64,000 bases of DNA from Akkermansia muciniphila (GCF_018709685.1 NZ_JABDHQ010000009.1:62001-126000); one strand, 5' to 3'. Positions 18,573 through 27,844 are shown, numbered from the stretch's first letter. A program made the numbers and translations. Notes: generated by a model from the letters alone, not told the origin.

Positions 18573-20579
18573 TTAGAATTCGACCGTCACGCCGCCGAAG
18601 ACGCCCAGTCCCCGGGCCTGGCGGGGGCCGAAGTTATAGTCATTCGTGATGATGAAATTCTGGTCAAACAGGTTTTCCACCCGCACATGGAGGGCTACAT
18701 TGTCCGTTACCTGGTATCTGGCGAACAAACGCGCCGTAAAGAAGTTGTCCAGCCGGGCATAGTTGTAGTCCGTGCGTCCCATGGCGGACGTTACGCCGAA
18801 GCCGACCGTCAGTTTTTCAACCGGAGAGGTGTAAACCTCCGCGTTGATGGTGTGGCGGGCGGTATTGGCCATCTGGACGGTTTCATAGTTGCCGATGGAA
18901 TCCCGCTTGGGCATCGTGAAGGTGTAGTTGGCATAATAGCCGCTGTTCCACGCATCCTTGAACTGCCCCTTGAACGCTACTTCCACGCCGTAGGAAGTGG
19001 CATGGGAGAAGTTGTCGTAAGTCGTGTAGGAATCAGGCCAGGTGCCTACGCTCTTGGTGCCGATTTCATCGTTGATGCGGGTCCAGAACCCGGTTACGGA
19101 AGCGTAATGGTTGTCCGCCAGGCGCTGTTCCACGCCCAGGTCTCCGCCCAGGGATTTGGATACGTCCAGGTCCGGATTGCCCACGTAGCCGTAATTGGCG
19201 GCGTACTGTTCAAAGTAGGTGGGAGCGCGGAAGCCGGAACCCACGGAACCGAAAATGCGGGTGGGGGAGTCCTTGCCCGTCACCTTCCAGGAATTGGAGT
19301 AACGCCACGTGAAGTGGTTGTTCCAGACGGAATCATGTTCCAGGCGCAAGGCCACGCTAGCGTCAAAGTTGTCCGTGGGCGCCCACATCTGTTCCGCAAA
19401 GAAGGCAAGCGTGCTCTGCCATTCATCCTTGGCCACGTAATTGTTTTCGCTCATGTAGTCGGAACGGTCCCAGGCCATGCCGGCGACTGTCTGCCACTTC
19501 TTGTTCCATGTCAGGGCATTGCGCCATTCCGTCTGGAAGCGGCGGTTGCGCATCACGTTGGGTTGGAAATCGAAGCCCGGCGTGTGCGTGGAATAGTCCA
19601 TGTTGTAATGCCCTACCATGAAACTGGTGGACCACAACTTGGTGATTTCCGCATCCACGCGCCCCGTTACCAGGTTGCTGCGGTTCTTGTCTTCCGTGTT
19701 GTACAGGTGGGGATCCGTCACGGCGGGCCACTGGTCGTAGTCCACATAGGGCGTGGGGTATTCAAAGTAGGAATCCAGGCGGCGGTAGGTAAAGCCCACC
19801 TTCACCTTGTCGTTGACGTCATAACCCAGGCGCACGGCTTCCTGCCACTGGCGGAAGTCGTTCATGCCTTTCCGGTTGTCATAAATGGCCGGATAAATGG
19901 TAGGATCATTTTCCGTGGATTCAAACCCCACGCCCACAAAGTAGGAAAGCTTCTTGATCTTGCCGGAGGAAGTCGCATAGCTGTTGAAGGAATGGAAAGA
20001 ACCGGCTTCCGCAAAAATCCTGGTCACGGGATCGCCTTCCCCTTCCGGAGTATCCATGGCAACAACGCCGCCAATGGCGCCGGAACCGAAGACGGCGCCC
20101 TGCGCTCCCTTCACCACTTCCACATTGCCCACGGTAAAGAGGTTGGTGATGCCCAGCAGCTTGTTGCCGGACATGTTGACATCACTGATGCGCATGCCGT
20201 CAACCATGGTCAGGGTGTAGGTTTCCTTGTTCATCCCGCGGATGACGGTGTTGCTCACGGAACCGCGCTGCCAGGTGCCGCCGCCGTCCAGCGTGAAGAC
20301 GCCGGGCGTCTGGGAAAGGGCTCCCGTCAGGGTTTCAATGCCCGCCTTCTGGAATTCTTCCGGATTGATGACGGAAACGGATACCCCGGACCGGTTGTAC
20401 GGCACGCCCACAAAGTGGGACGCCATGGTCAGTTCCGGCATGACCTGCATGGTTTCCGTCCTGGTAGCGGGCGGGGAGTCTTCCTTTTTAGCGGACTCGG
20501 CAAGAGAGGACTGGCCTGCGAATGCGGCAAGGCCAACGGCAATAGCGCCCATCTGAAGGGCTTTTTTCGTATAAAGCAT
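18573..20579 (-). CDS. TonB-dependent outer-membrane receptor, BtuB-like
   Basis: The 668-residue receptor has a signal peptide (about residues 1-27), a plug domain (about 55-185; SQTPGVFTLDGGG, TVIRGMNKETYTLTMVDGMRI, VEVVKGAQGAVFGSGAIGGVVAM) and a 22-strand barrel ending in GVFGGVTVEF. The long leader contains a cobalamin riboswitch, which is strong evidence that the ligand is cobalamin or another corrinoid. It is divergent from the cobamide salvage operon. It would move corrinoids across the outer membrane using TonB energy. No periplasmic BtuF or inner-membrane BtuCD gene is in the window, so those partners lie elsewhere. Ligand is inferred from the riboswitch and neighbours. Confidence 0.93.
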   Translation of the reverse strand: MLYTKKALQMGAIAVGLAAFAGQSSLAESAKKEDSPPATRTETMQVMPELTMASHFVGVPYNRSGVSVSVINPEEFQKAGIETLTGALSQTPGVFTLDGGGTWQRGSVSNTVIRGMNKETYTLTMVDGMRISDVNMSGNKLLGITNLFTVGNVEVVKGAQGAVFGSGAIGGVVAMDTPEGEGDPVTRIFAEAGSFHSFNSYATSSGKIKKLSYFVGVGFESTENDPTIYPAIYDNRKGMNDFRQWQEAVRLGYDVNDKVKVGFTYRRLDSYFEYPTPYVDYDQWPAVTDPHLYNTEDKNRSNLVTGRVDAEITKLWSTSFMVGHYNMDYSTHTPGFDFQPNVMRNRRFQTEWRNALTWNKKWQTVAGMAWDRSDYMSENNYVAKDEWQSTLAFFAEQMWAPTDNFDASVALRLEHDSVWNNHFTWRYSNSWKVTGKDSPTRIFGSVGSGFRAPTYFEQYAANYGYVGNPDLDVSKSLGGDLGVEQRLADNHYASVTGFWTRINDEIGTKSVGTWPDSYTTYDNFSHATSYGVEVAFKGQFKDAWNSGYYANYTFTMPKRDSIGNYETVQMANTARHTINAEVYTSPVEKLTVGFGVTSAMGRTDYNYARLDNFFTARLFARYQVTDNVALHVRVENLFDQNFIITNDYNFGPRQARGLGVFGGVTVEF

Positions 20580-20599
20580 GGTTGTGGTGCCTTACGTTC

Positions 20600-20770
20600 G
20601 GTAACTCGCCGAACAGTTGGACAACCCCACAGGCTGGTCTTCTGGCTTGCGAGGCAGGCTCGCTTACAGTGGCGGTACCGCTCCGGATTCTCACCGGTAT
20701 TCCCCATCTATTTCCTGCCCGGCTACGGGCATCCCTGAGGTCTGTAACCCTTACCATAAGGGTTCATGGG
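20600..20770 (-). promoter_or_regulatory. Cobalamin riboswitch upstream of the TonB receptor
   Basis: On the minus strand the leader contains the conserved core elements of the adenosylcobalamin riboswitch. The GCCACTGTA core lies at 20665-20673 and the B12 box AGCCAGAAGACCAGCC at 20632-20647. An upstream GGTGAGAATCCGGAGCGG-type segment lies at about 20676-20695. The receptor ATG follows about 20 bases after the element, which suggests coupling to translation or to a downstream hairpin. A 22-base stretch at 20699-20720 is identical to one in the second riboswitch at 28034-28055. Boundaries are approximate. Confidence 0.93.
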
Positions 20771-20803
20771 ACGGATGAAATACCAAAGGGGCCGGTATGA
20801 CAA

Positions 20804-21096
20804 GCCAAAAAGAATTTTCTTTGAACATTCCGCGGCTTTGGGGGCGTTTCTTCTTTTCAGCCGCCGCGCGCCATCCCGTTTTTCCAAACGGAGCCCTCCA
20901 TTTTTGTCTTGTCACCCCCGGCGCGTACAGGACATGATGCGCCCATGACGCGCCTTAACCCTTCCTTCCCGCAACGGGGAAGGATTGCCGTTTTCAGCGG
21001 AGGTTCCAGCTTCCGGAAAAACCGTTCCTTCAAGGCGTTTCCTTCCTTTTCCCGGCACAGGCGCCATCCCGGAACGCCGGCCTCAATTACTACGGC
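20804..21096 (+). other. Leader region of the cobamide operon without a recognisable riboswitch
   Basis: About 290 bases separate the divergent riboswitch promoter region from the first operon gene. I find neither a B12 box nor the GCCACTG core on the plus strand. An open frame from ATG 20944 runs into the cobD-cobQ start but has Pro/Arg/Ser-rich, non-protein-like composition and is not called. No convincing promoter could be chosen. Confidence 0.5.
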
Positions 21097-23673
21097 ATGA
21101 ACAGTTTTTCACACGGAGGGGATTTAACATCCCTGGCGGCGGCCGCCGGACGGCCCGAACGGGAGATTCTGGATTTCAGCGTCAACCTGAGGCCGGAGGG
21201 AATGCCGGAATTCATTACCTCCTCCCTGTGGAAGGCCATGGATGCGGCCGCACCCTACCCTTCTCCGGACATGGCGGAGCTGCGGGAACTGGCGGCGGAC
21301 CATTACGGGGTGCCTTCCGGCTGCTTCGCGTTCGGAAACGGAGCCAACGAACTGATTCACGCCCTTCCGCGCGCGCTGGAGCTGAAACGGGCCGTCATTC
21401 CGGAACCCGCTTTTTCCGAATACAGGCTGGCCTGCCTGCGGCACGGCACGGACATTCTTTCTCCGCGGACGGAAGAACGGGATTCCTTCACGCCCTCTCC
21501 CTGCCGGCTGGCGGAACAGGCCGAAGACGGAAACGCCGTTTTCCTGGCGAATCCCTGCAATCCGTCCGGCAGCCTGCTGGACGTTCCGGCCCTGCGCCGG
21601 GCTGTGCAGTCCCGCCCCGGAGTCATCTGGATTATTGATGAATCCTTCATGGATTATGCGGACGGAACGGAATCGCTCCTCCGTGAGGCGGCAGAGCTTC
21701 CCAATCTGGTGGTCCTGCGCTCCCTGACCAAATTTTACGGCATGGCTGGCGTCCGGTGCGGCTTTTCCGTCTGCGCCGCTCCGCTGGCGGAACGGCTGAG
21801 GCAGTCCCTGCCCTCGTGGAACGTGAACGTCTTTGCGGCGGCGGCTGTGCGGGCCGTGCTGGCACAGCCGGCTTCCTGGGCGGACGGGGAACGCGCCCTG
21901 AACCGGGAACGCCGGGAAGACCTGTTCCGCAGGCTTTCCGCCCTCCCGGGCGCCGCCGTGCTCCCGTCCGGGGCCAATTTCCTGCTCTTCCGCCTGGCGG
22001 GGGCGCCTTCCGGCCTGGCCGCCCGGCTCCTGAAAAACCACGGCATCGCGCTGCGCGACTGCTCCAACTATCCGGGCCTGGAATCAGGCGGCTGGTTCCG
22101 CTCCGGCGTCCGCACGCCGGAGGAGCACGCCCTGCTGGAAAAGGCCCTGCGGGCCGAACTGAAAGGGGATGGCCCCGCCATTCTCCGCAAACTGCCCAAA
22201 CCGGCCCTGATGGTTCAGGGCACCTGCTCCGATGCGGGAAAAAGCGTGCTCACTGCGGCCCTGTGCCGCATTTTTCTTCAGGACGGCTACCGCGTGGCCC
22301 CGTTCAAGGCGCAGAACATGGCCCTCAACTCCGGCGTGACCGCGCTGGGAGAGGAGATGGGCCGCGCCCAGATGGTGCAGGCCCAGGCCTGCCGCATTGA
22401 CCCGGATGCCCGGATGAACCCCATTCTGCTCAAACCCCATTCCAACACCGGGTCCCAGGTGGTCGTGATGGGGCGCGCCGTGGGACACATGGAGGCGCGG
22501 GAATATTTTACGGCCAAAAGGCGCTTCTGGCCGGACGTGCGCAGGGCGTACGATTCCCTGGCGGAGGAGTACGACGTGCTCTGCCTGGAAGGGGCCGGCA
22601 GCCCCGGAGAAATCAACCTGAAATCCGCAGACGTGGTGAACATGAACATGGCCCGTTACGCGCGCGCCAAAGTTCTGCTGACCGGGGACATTGACCGGGG
22701 CGGCGTGTACGCCTCCTTCTTGGGAACGTGGATGACGTTCGCTCCCTGGGAAAAAGAGCTGCTGGCGGGCTTCGTGGTCAACAAATTCCGCGGAGACCCG
22801 GAACTGCTTTCCCCGGCGCACAACTACATGCTGGACCGTACGGGCAAGCCCGTGCTGGGCGTCATCCCGATGATACGGAACATCAACATTCCGGAAGAGG
22901 ACCGGGCCTCGATGCCCTTTGAACAGGACGGGCATGCCAAGCACGCGGACTGCCTGGACGTGGCCGTGGTGATGCCTGCTCACGTCTCCAACTTCACGGA
23001 CTTCGCCCCGCTGGCGGCGGAGCCGGACGTGCGCCTGCGCCAGGTGCGGACACGGGAGGAATGGGGAAATCCGGACCTGGCCATCCTGCCCGGCACCAAG
23101 AGCGTGGCGGCGGACCTGGCCGGGCTGCGCGCCGCCGGGCTGGAAGAGCCCATCCGCCGGCACGCCGAACAGGGAAAGTGGATTCTGGGTGTCTGCGGCG
23201 GCCTGCAAATGCTGGGAACGGACATTCTGGACCCGCTGCACATGGAATCCGCAGAGGAACGGACGCCGGGACTGGGGCTGCTGGAGCTTTCCACCACCTT
23301 TGCCGCCGCCAAGACCCTGCTCAACGTGCGCAACGCGCGCACGCCGCTGGCCCCTCCCGCCGCTGGCTATGAAATCCACCACGGGGTTACCCGTCATCAA
23401 GGAAGCTGCGCCCCCATCATGTTCCGGGAGGACGGCTCCCCCTGCGGCTACGGCAAAGGCCGTATCTGGGCCACGTACCTGCACGGCGTGCTGGACGGGG
23501 ATGAGTTCCGCCGCGCGTTCATCAACATGGTCAGGGAGGATTCCGGACTGCCCGCCAATCCCTCCCTGCACTTCTCCTATGACCTGGACGGCGCGCTGGA
23601 CCGCCTGGCGGACGTGGTCCGGGAGCATCTGGACCTGAACGCCATTTACCGTATTCTACAACTGAAACGCTGA
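21097..23673 (+). CDS. Fused threonine-phosphate decarboxylase (CobD) and cobyric acid synthase (CobQ)
   Basis: One 858-residue frame joins two cobamide enzymes. Residues about 1-350 form a PLP aminotransferase-fold domain with NPCNPSG (about 151-157), DESFMDYA and the PLP Lys in SLTKFYGMAGVRCG (about 211). It matches L-threonine-O-3-phosphate decarboxylase, which makes (R)-1-aminopropan-2-ol phosphate. Residues about 370-858 are CobQ: an ATP-binding P-loop QGTCSDAGKS, FKAQNMALNSGVT, and a class-I glutamine amidotransferase domain with Cys in GVCGGLQMLG and His in YLHGVLDG. CobQ amidates adenosylcobyrinic acid diamide. cbiB follows after three bases. CobD substrate and CobQ product are both consumed by CbiB, so fusion could help channelling. 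Confidence 0.95.
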   Translation: MNSFSHGGDLTSLAAAAGRPEREILDFSVNLRPEGMPEFITSSLWKAMDAAAPYPSPDMAELRELAADHYGVPSGCFAFGNGANELIHALPRALELKRAVIPEPAFSEYRLACLRHGTDILSPRTEERDSFTPSPCRLAEQAEDGNAVFLANPCNPSGSLLDVPALRRAVQSRPGVIWIIDESFMDYADGTESLLREAAELPNLVVLRSLTKFYGMAGVRCGFSVCAAPLAERLRQSLPSWNVNVFAAAAVRAVLAQPASWADGERALNRERREDLFRRLSALPGAAVLPSGANFLLFRLAGAPSGLAARLLKNHGIALRDCSNYPGLESGGWFRSGVRTPEEHALLEKALRAELKGDGPAILRKLPKPALMVQGTCSDAGKSVLTAALCRIFLQDGYRVAPFKAQNMALNSGVTALGEEMGRAQMVQAQACRIDPDARMNPILLKPHSNTGSQVVVMGRAVGHMEAREYFTAKRRFWPDVRRAYDSLAEEYDVLCLEGAGSPGEINLKSADVVNMNMARYARAKVLLTGDIDRGGVYASFLGTWMTFAPWEKELLAGFVVNKFRGDPELLSPAHNYMLDRTGKPVLGVIPMIRNINIPEEDRASMPFEQDGHAKHADCLDVAVVMPAHVSNFTDFAPLAAEPDVRLRQVRTREEWGNPDLAILPGTKSVAADLAGLRAAGLEEPIRRHAEQGKWILGVCGGLQMLGTDILDPLHMESAEERTPGLGLLELSTTFAAAKTLLNVRNARTPLAPPAAGYEIHHGVTRHQGSCAPIMFREDGSPCGYGKGRIWATYLHGVLDGDEFRRAFINMVREDSGLPANPSLHFSYDLDGALDRLADVVREHLDLNAIYRILQLKR

Positions 23674-23676
23674 CCC

Positions 23677-24660
23677 ATGCTCCCGTGCCCGTTCATCCTG
23701 CCTGCGGCCCTTCTGCTGGATATTCTGGCGGGAGACCCGCCCAACAGGTTTCATCCCGTCTGCCTGATCGGCTGGTGCGCGCGCCATATGGAACCCTTGG
23801 CGCGGCGGCTGTGGGGAGGAACGTTCACGGCGGGAATGGCGGCGGCTTTGGGAACCTGCGCCGCCGCATGGTGCGCCTGCGCGGCCTTCCTCCTTCCCTT
23901 TTCCTTCTTCCCTTCCCCGCGGATTCTCTGGATTCCCGCCGTTCTGGTCATTTACATCTGCATGGCCCCGCGCGGCCTGGCGGAGCATGCGCGGCTGGTG
24001 GCGAACGCCCTGCGGGCCGGGAACGACGGCGCGGCGCGGCACGCCGTCTCCATGATCGTGGGGCGGGACACGGAACGGCTGGACCGTCACGGCATCGCCA
24101 GGGCGGCCATTGAAAGCGTGGCGGAAAACCTGACGGACGGAGTCTTCTCCACCTTGTTCTGGGCCACAGCAGGCTTCCTGGCAGGGGGCGCCTCCGGAGC
24201 GGCCTTCGCCGCGCTCACGCACCGCGTTTTCAACATCCTGGATGCCATGTGGGGAAAGAAAAACGACCGGTACAGACACTTCGGCACTTTTGCCGCCCGT
24301 ACGGACGATGCGCTCAACTTCATCCCCGCGCGCCTCATCCTGCCGTGCATTTCCCTGGCGGCCCTGCTGGTGAAAGGAGCCTCCGCCCGGAGGGCGCTCA
24401 CCACGGGCTGGACCTTCCGCCGCGCCCATGCCAGCCCAAACTCCGCCTGGAGCGAAGCGGCCTTTGCGGGCGCGCTGGGCCTCCGCATCGGCGGCCCGGT
24501 TTCCTACAAGGGGATTCCCGCGGATTACCCCTGGATAGGGGACGGACGGACGGAAGCCACCGTCAGTGACCTGGCCCTGGCCATACGGCTCATGTGGATG
24601 ACTGCCTTGATGGGCACACTGGTCTTCTCCCTCCTTCTTCTCTTCATCCCACGCTTCTGA
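23677..24660 (+). CDS. cbiB: Adenosylcobinamide-phosphate synthase
   Basis: The 327-residue integral membrane protein joins cobyric acid with aminopropanol (phosphate) to give adenosylcobinamide (phosphate). Family marks are LLLDILAGDPPNRFHPVCLIGW at the N-terminus, the IARAAIESVAENLTDGVFS segment (about 147-165), the ALTHRVFNILDAMWG segment (about 183) and the C-terminal SYKGIPADYPWIGDG region. Four or five hydrophobic segments are visible. It starts three bases after the CobD-CobQ stop and ends five bases before cobT, so translation is probably coupled. Confidence 0.95.
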   Translation: MLPCPFILPAALLLDILAGDPPNRFHPVCLIGWCARHMEPLARRLWGGTFTAGMAAALGTCAAAWCACAAFLLPFSFFPSPRILWIPAVLVIYICMAPRGLAEHARLVANALRAGNDGAARHAVSMIVGRDTERLDRHGIARAAIESVAENLTDGVFSTLFWATAGFLAGGASGAAFAALTHRVFNILDAMWGKKNDRYRHFGTFAARTDDALNFIPARLILPCISLAALLVKGASARRALTTGWTFRRAHASPNSAWSEAAFAGALGLRIGGPVSYKGIPADYPWIGDGRTEATVSDLALAIRLMWMTALMGTLVFSLLLLFIPRF

Positions 24661-24665
24661 CCATC

Positions 24666-25706
24666 ATGAACAAACTGCATATCCCCCCGCTGGACGAACA
24701 GGCCGCCAAAGCCGCCCTGGAGCATCAGAAAATACTGGCCAAGCCCCCGCTCGCCCTGGGGAAACTGGAACCCGTGGCCATCCAGATTGCCGCTATGACC
24801 GGCAATCCCGCGCCGCGCCTGAAGGACAAGGCCGTGGTCCTCTTCGCCGCGGACCACCACATTGCCGACCACGGCCTCAGCCTGACGTCCACGGACGTCA
24901 CCTACATCCAGACCCGCAACTTCCTTCAAGGCGGCGGCACCATCAACGCCTTTACGCGCAACGCAGGAGCCCGCCTCTCCGTGGTGGACGTGGGCGTGAA
25001 CTACGACTTCGGCGACCTTCCGGGGCTGGTTAAAAGAAAAGTCATGCACGGCGCCAACGACTTCAGCAGGGGACCGGCCATGACGCGGGAACAGGCGCTG
25101 GAATGCCTGCAAGTAGGCATCGACATGGCCCGGGAGGAAAAAGCCAAAGGGCTGGACATCGTGGCCGCCGGAGAAATGGGCATCGGCAATACGACGCCCT
25201 CCTCCGCCATCGTGGCCGTGCTCACGGGCACCCCGGTGGAAACCGTGACGGGACGCGGCTCCGGCGTCAAGGGGGAAGTCATCCGTAAAAAAATAGAACT
25301 CATCGAACAGGGAATAGCCCTGAACAAGCCCGACCCTTCCGACGCCATCGACGTGCTGGCGAAGATAGGAGGGCCGGAAATAGGGGCCATGGCCGGGCTG
25401 ATGCTGGGGGCGGCCTCCCTGCGCGTCCCCATCGTCATTGACGGCTTCATCGCCGGGGCGGCGGCGGCCATCGCCCAGGGCATACGCCCGGAAGCGGCGC
25501 AGTACTTCATCGGCTCCCACAACTCCGCGGAACCGGGCCACAAGCTCATCATGGACCACATCGGCGTCACCATGTACATGGACCTGGGCCTGTGCCTGGG
25601 AGAAGGCACGGGGGCGGCCCTGTTCTTTCCGCTGCTGGACGCCGCCACGCGCGTACTCTCTGAAATGAAAACCCTGCCTGAACTGGACATCACCGTTCCG
25701 CGCTGA
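24666..25706 (+). CDS. cobT: Nicotinate-nucleotide:dimethylbenzimidazole phosphoribosyltransferase
   Basis: The 346-residue enzyme activates the lower-ligand base (for example 5,6-dimethylbenzimidazole) to its alpha-ribotide for attachment to the corrinoid. The start at 24666 is chosen because the protein there matches the family N-terminus (MNKLHIPPLDEQAAKAALEHQ); upstream codons overlap cbiB. Landmarks are VVLFAADHHIADHGLS (about 58-73), EMGIGNTTPSSA (about 172-183) and the catalytic Glu near the C-terminus in LCLGEGTGAALFFPLLDAA. It lies in the operon between cbiB and cobS. Confidence 0.96.
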   Translation: MNKLHIPPLDEQAAKAALEHQKILAKPPLALGKLEPVAIQIAAMTGNPAPRLKDKAVVLFAADHHIADHGLSLTSTDVTYIQTRNFLQGGGTINAFTRNAGARLSVVDVGVNYDFGDLPGLVKRKVMHGANDFSRGPAMTREQALECLQVGIDMAREEKAKGLDIVAAGEMGIGNTTPSSAIVAVLTGTPVETVTGRGSGVKGEVIRKKIELIEQGIALNKPDPSDAIDVLAKIGGPEIGAMAGLMLGAASLRVPIVIDGFIAGAAAAIAQGIRPEAAQYFIGSHNSAEPGHKLIMDHIGVTMYMDLGLCLGEGTGAALFFPLLDAATRVLSEMKTLPELDITVPR

Positions 25707-25726
25707 ATCCCCTCTTTCCCTGCACC

Positions 25727-26467
25727 ATGGCCGTCATCACCACCATCCGCTCCGCCTTCGGCTTCCTGACCCGGCTGCCCGTAGGGCCGTGGCCGCTGCA
25801 AAACGACCTGAACGGCATCTCCGCATGGCTTCCGCTGGTCGGCATCGTCGTGGGAGGGCTGGCCGGGGGCCTCACCTGGGGGGCCGCCCTGCTCTTCCCC
25901 CCGCTGGTCTGCGGGGTCATCGGCTGCGCCTGTTGGGTGGCCCTCACGGGCGGACTTCATCTGGACGGAGTGGCGGACTGCGGGGATGGGCTGCCTGTGG
26001 AAGTGCCCCGGGAGCGCAGGCTGGAAATCATGAAAGACTCTCGACTGGGCACCTTCGGCGGCACAGCCCTGTTCTTCAACCTGGCCTTCAAGGGCGCCGC
26101 GCTCGCGGCTTTGGCGGCCAGTGGTTCATGGGAGCTGCTGCTCACCGCGTGCGCGCTGGCCGGGTTGCTGGCCCGCAGCCAGATCTTCATCGCCATGCGC
26201 TTTCCGGGCGCGCGCCCCGGCGGCATGGGGGAAGCCTTCAAGCAGGGGACGCTCCCCGTTCATGCCCTGGCAGCCGCCGCCGTCACCCTGGCGGCCTGCG
26301 TGCTGGCAGGGTGGCACGGGCTGTACGCCCTGCTCGCCGCCCTGGTCGGTTCCACGGCGTTACTCCTGTATGCCCGCCGCCGCCTGGGCGGCGTCACCGG
26401 GGACGTCTTCGGCTGCACCGTGGAATGCACGGAATGGATCGTCCTGCTCACCTTCTGCACCTTATGA
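25727..26467 (+). CDS. cobS: Cobalamin (5'-phosphate) synthase
   Basis: The 246-residue membrane protein joins AdoCbi-GDP with alpha-ribazole (phosphate) to complete the cobamide. Family marks are the opening IRSAFGFLTRLPVGP, GGLHLDGVADCGDGL (about 77-91; acidic Mg-binding residues) and LGTFGGTALFFNLAFKGAAL. About six hydrophobic segments are present. Its TGA overlaps the cbiR start in an ATGA arrangement, which indicates translational coupling. Confidence 0.95.
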   Translation: MAVITTIRSAFGFLTRLPVGPWPLQNDLNGISAWLPLVGIVVGGLAGGLTWGAALLFPPLVCGVIGCACWVALTGGLHLDGVADCGDGLPVEVPRERRLEIMKDSRLGTFGGTALFFNLAFKGAALAALAASGSWELLLTACALAGLLARSQIFIAMRFPGARPGGMGEAFKQGTLPVHALAAAAVTLAACVLAGWHGLYALLAALVGSTALLLYARRRLGGVTGDVFGCTVECTEWIVLLTFCTL

Positions 26468-27279
26468 AAATTCCGCAAAAATGCCGCGTTCCCGGCCTCA
26501 ACATCGGCTGCACCTCCTTCATCATCCCGGACTACTACGTCCCCGCCATCAGGGAATGCGTCCATTACGCGGATGACATCGCCCTGCTCCTGCTGGAAGC
26601 CGGCGACCGCGGGGAGGGACTTATCACCCCCGCGGAAATACGGGAACTGGCCGCCATCGCCGCGGACGCGGGAGTCAAGTGGAACGTCCACCTGCCCACG
26701 GACGGAGGCTTCGCCACGGAGGAATCAGGCCGACGCTACACGGAAAACATCATCCGCGCCATTGACCTCACCCGGGAGCTGGAGCCGCACACCTGGGTCA
26801 TGCACGTGGTTACGGACCACATTCCCGGTCCGGACATGCGCCCCCATCTTACGGAGCGGGAAATGGAACGCATCCTCCGCAGCCTGGAGCAAATCACGCC
26901 CCATTTGCCCGCGCCGGAATGCCTGGCCCTGGAAAACCTGGAACGCCACCCGGCCGACTATCTGGACAAGCTGGTCTCCGCCACGCCCCATTCCCGCTGC
27001 TTTGACATAGGCCATGTCTGGAAGGAAGGCCTGAGGCCGGAAAAACTGTTGCCGCTCTGGCTGCCGGACATACGCATGTGCCACCTGCACGGACTGGAAA
27101 AACGGGACCACAAATCCCTGCACCACATGCCCGCCGCCACGCTGGATGCCATCCTGCACCCCATGTGGGACATCCGGTTCTCCCCCACCATCACCCTGGA
27201 AGTCTTCAGCCTGGACGACTTCCTGAACTCCCACCAGGCCATGCTGGAATCCCATGAACGCTACATCTCCAAACACTGA
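26464..27279 (+). CDS. cbiR: CbiR-type cobamide remodeling hydrolase (AP endonuclease 2 TIM-barrel superfamily)
   Basis: The 271-residue protein has the xylose-isomerase-like/AP-endonuclease-2 barrel pattern: LLLEAGDRG (about residues 40-48), WNVHLPTDGGF (about 76-86), HVVTDHIPGP (about 118-127), LENLERHP (about 158), CFDIGHVWKEG (about 179-189), MCHLHGLEKRDHKSL (about 205-220). These place His, Asp and Glu residues suitable for metal binding. Its position inside a cob operon between cobS and cobU matches the A. muciniphila enzyme CbiR, reported to hydrolyse the phosphoribosyl bond of the cobamide nucleotide loop so the lower ligand can be replaced. The start overlaps the cobS stop by four bases. 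Assignment rests on context plus superfamily pattern. Confidence 0.9.
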   Translation: MKIPQKCRVPGLNIGCTSFIIPDYYVPAIRECVHYADDIALLLLEAGDRGEGLITPAEIRELAAIAADAGVKWNVHLPTDGGFATEESGRRYTENIIRAIDLTRELEPHTWVMHVVTDHIPGPDMRPHLTEREMERILRSLEQITPHLPAPECLALENLERHPADYLDKLVSATPHSRCFDIGHVWKEGLRPEKLLPLWLPDIRMCHLHGLEKRDHKSLHHMPAATLDAILHPMWDIRFSPTITLEVFSLDDFLNSHQAMLESHERYISKH

Positions 27280-27295
27280 CGCCAACACCGCACGC

Positions 27296-27844
27296 ATGAC
27301 GCTCGTCCTGGGCGGCATCAGAAGCGGCAAAAGCCAATACGCCGAACAAATAGCCGCCGGGTTCGGGGAAAAAATCCTGTACGTGGCCACGGCGGAGGTG
27401 TGGCCCGGAGCCGGCTCCCTGGAATACCGCGTGCGCAAGCACCGGGAACGGCGCCCAGCAAGCTGGCTTACGCTGGAATCCCCCCGCCATGTGGCCGCCG
27501 CCGTGCGGGAATCCGGCCTGCTGGACCAGGTGGACGGCGTCATTCTGGAATGCGTCACCCTGCTTGCCTCCAACACCCTGTACGCCCAGAAGGACCCCAC
27601 GGACTACGAACCGTTCCAGAGAGCGCTGATTGAGGAAATAGAGGCCCTGAAAGAACTCATTTCCCGCTCTCCCGCGCCCTGGGTGCTCGTCTCCTCTGAA
27701 ACCGGCATGGGCATCAGCCAGGCGGACGCGGAAACGCGCCATTACTGCGACGGGCTGGGAATCGCCAACCAGCTGCTTGCCAAAAGCGCGGACGAAGTTT
27801 ACTTCATGGTGGCAGGACTTCCCCTGGCCGTGAAAAAACGTTAG
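27296..27844 (+). CDS. cobU: Adenosylcobinamide kinase / adenosylcobinamide-phosphate guanylyltransferase
   Basis: The bifunctional enzyme phosphorylates adenosylcobinamide and guanylates the product, feeding CobS. I chose the Met at 27296 because homologues begin directly before the P-loop (MTLVLGGIRSGKS). An in-frame Met at 27254 would overlap cbiR by 26 bases and add 14 uncharacteristic residues. Other marks are VATAEVW, the guanylylated His region RVRKHRERRPASWLTLE (about 36-52), and the C-terminal SSETGMGI...ADEVYFMVAGLPLAVK. It is the last gene of the operon; the next riboswitch promoter begins about 110 bases later. Confidence 0.93.
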   Translation: MTLVLGGIRSGKSQYAEQIAAGFGEKILYVATAEVWPGAGSLEYRVRKHRERRPASWLTLESPRHVAAAVRESGLLDQVDGVILECVTLLASNTLYAQKDPTDYEPFQRALIEEIEALKELISRSPAPWVLVSSETGMGISQADAETRHYCDGLGIANQLLAKSADEVYFMVAGLPLAVKKR

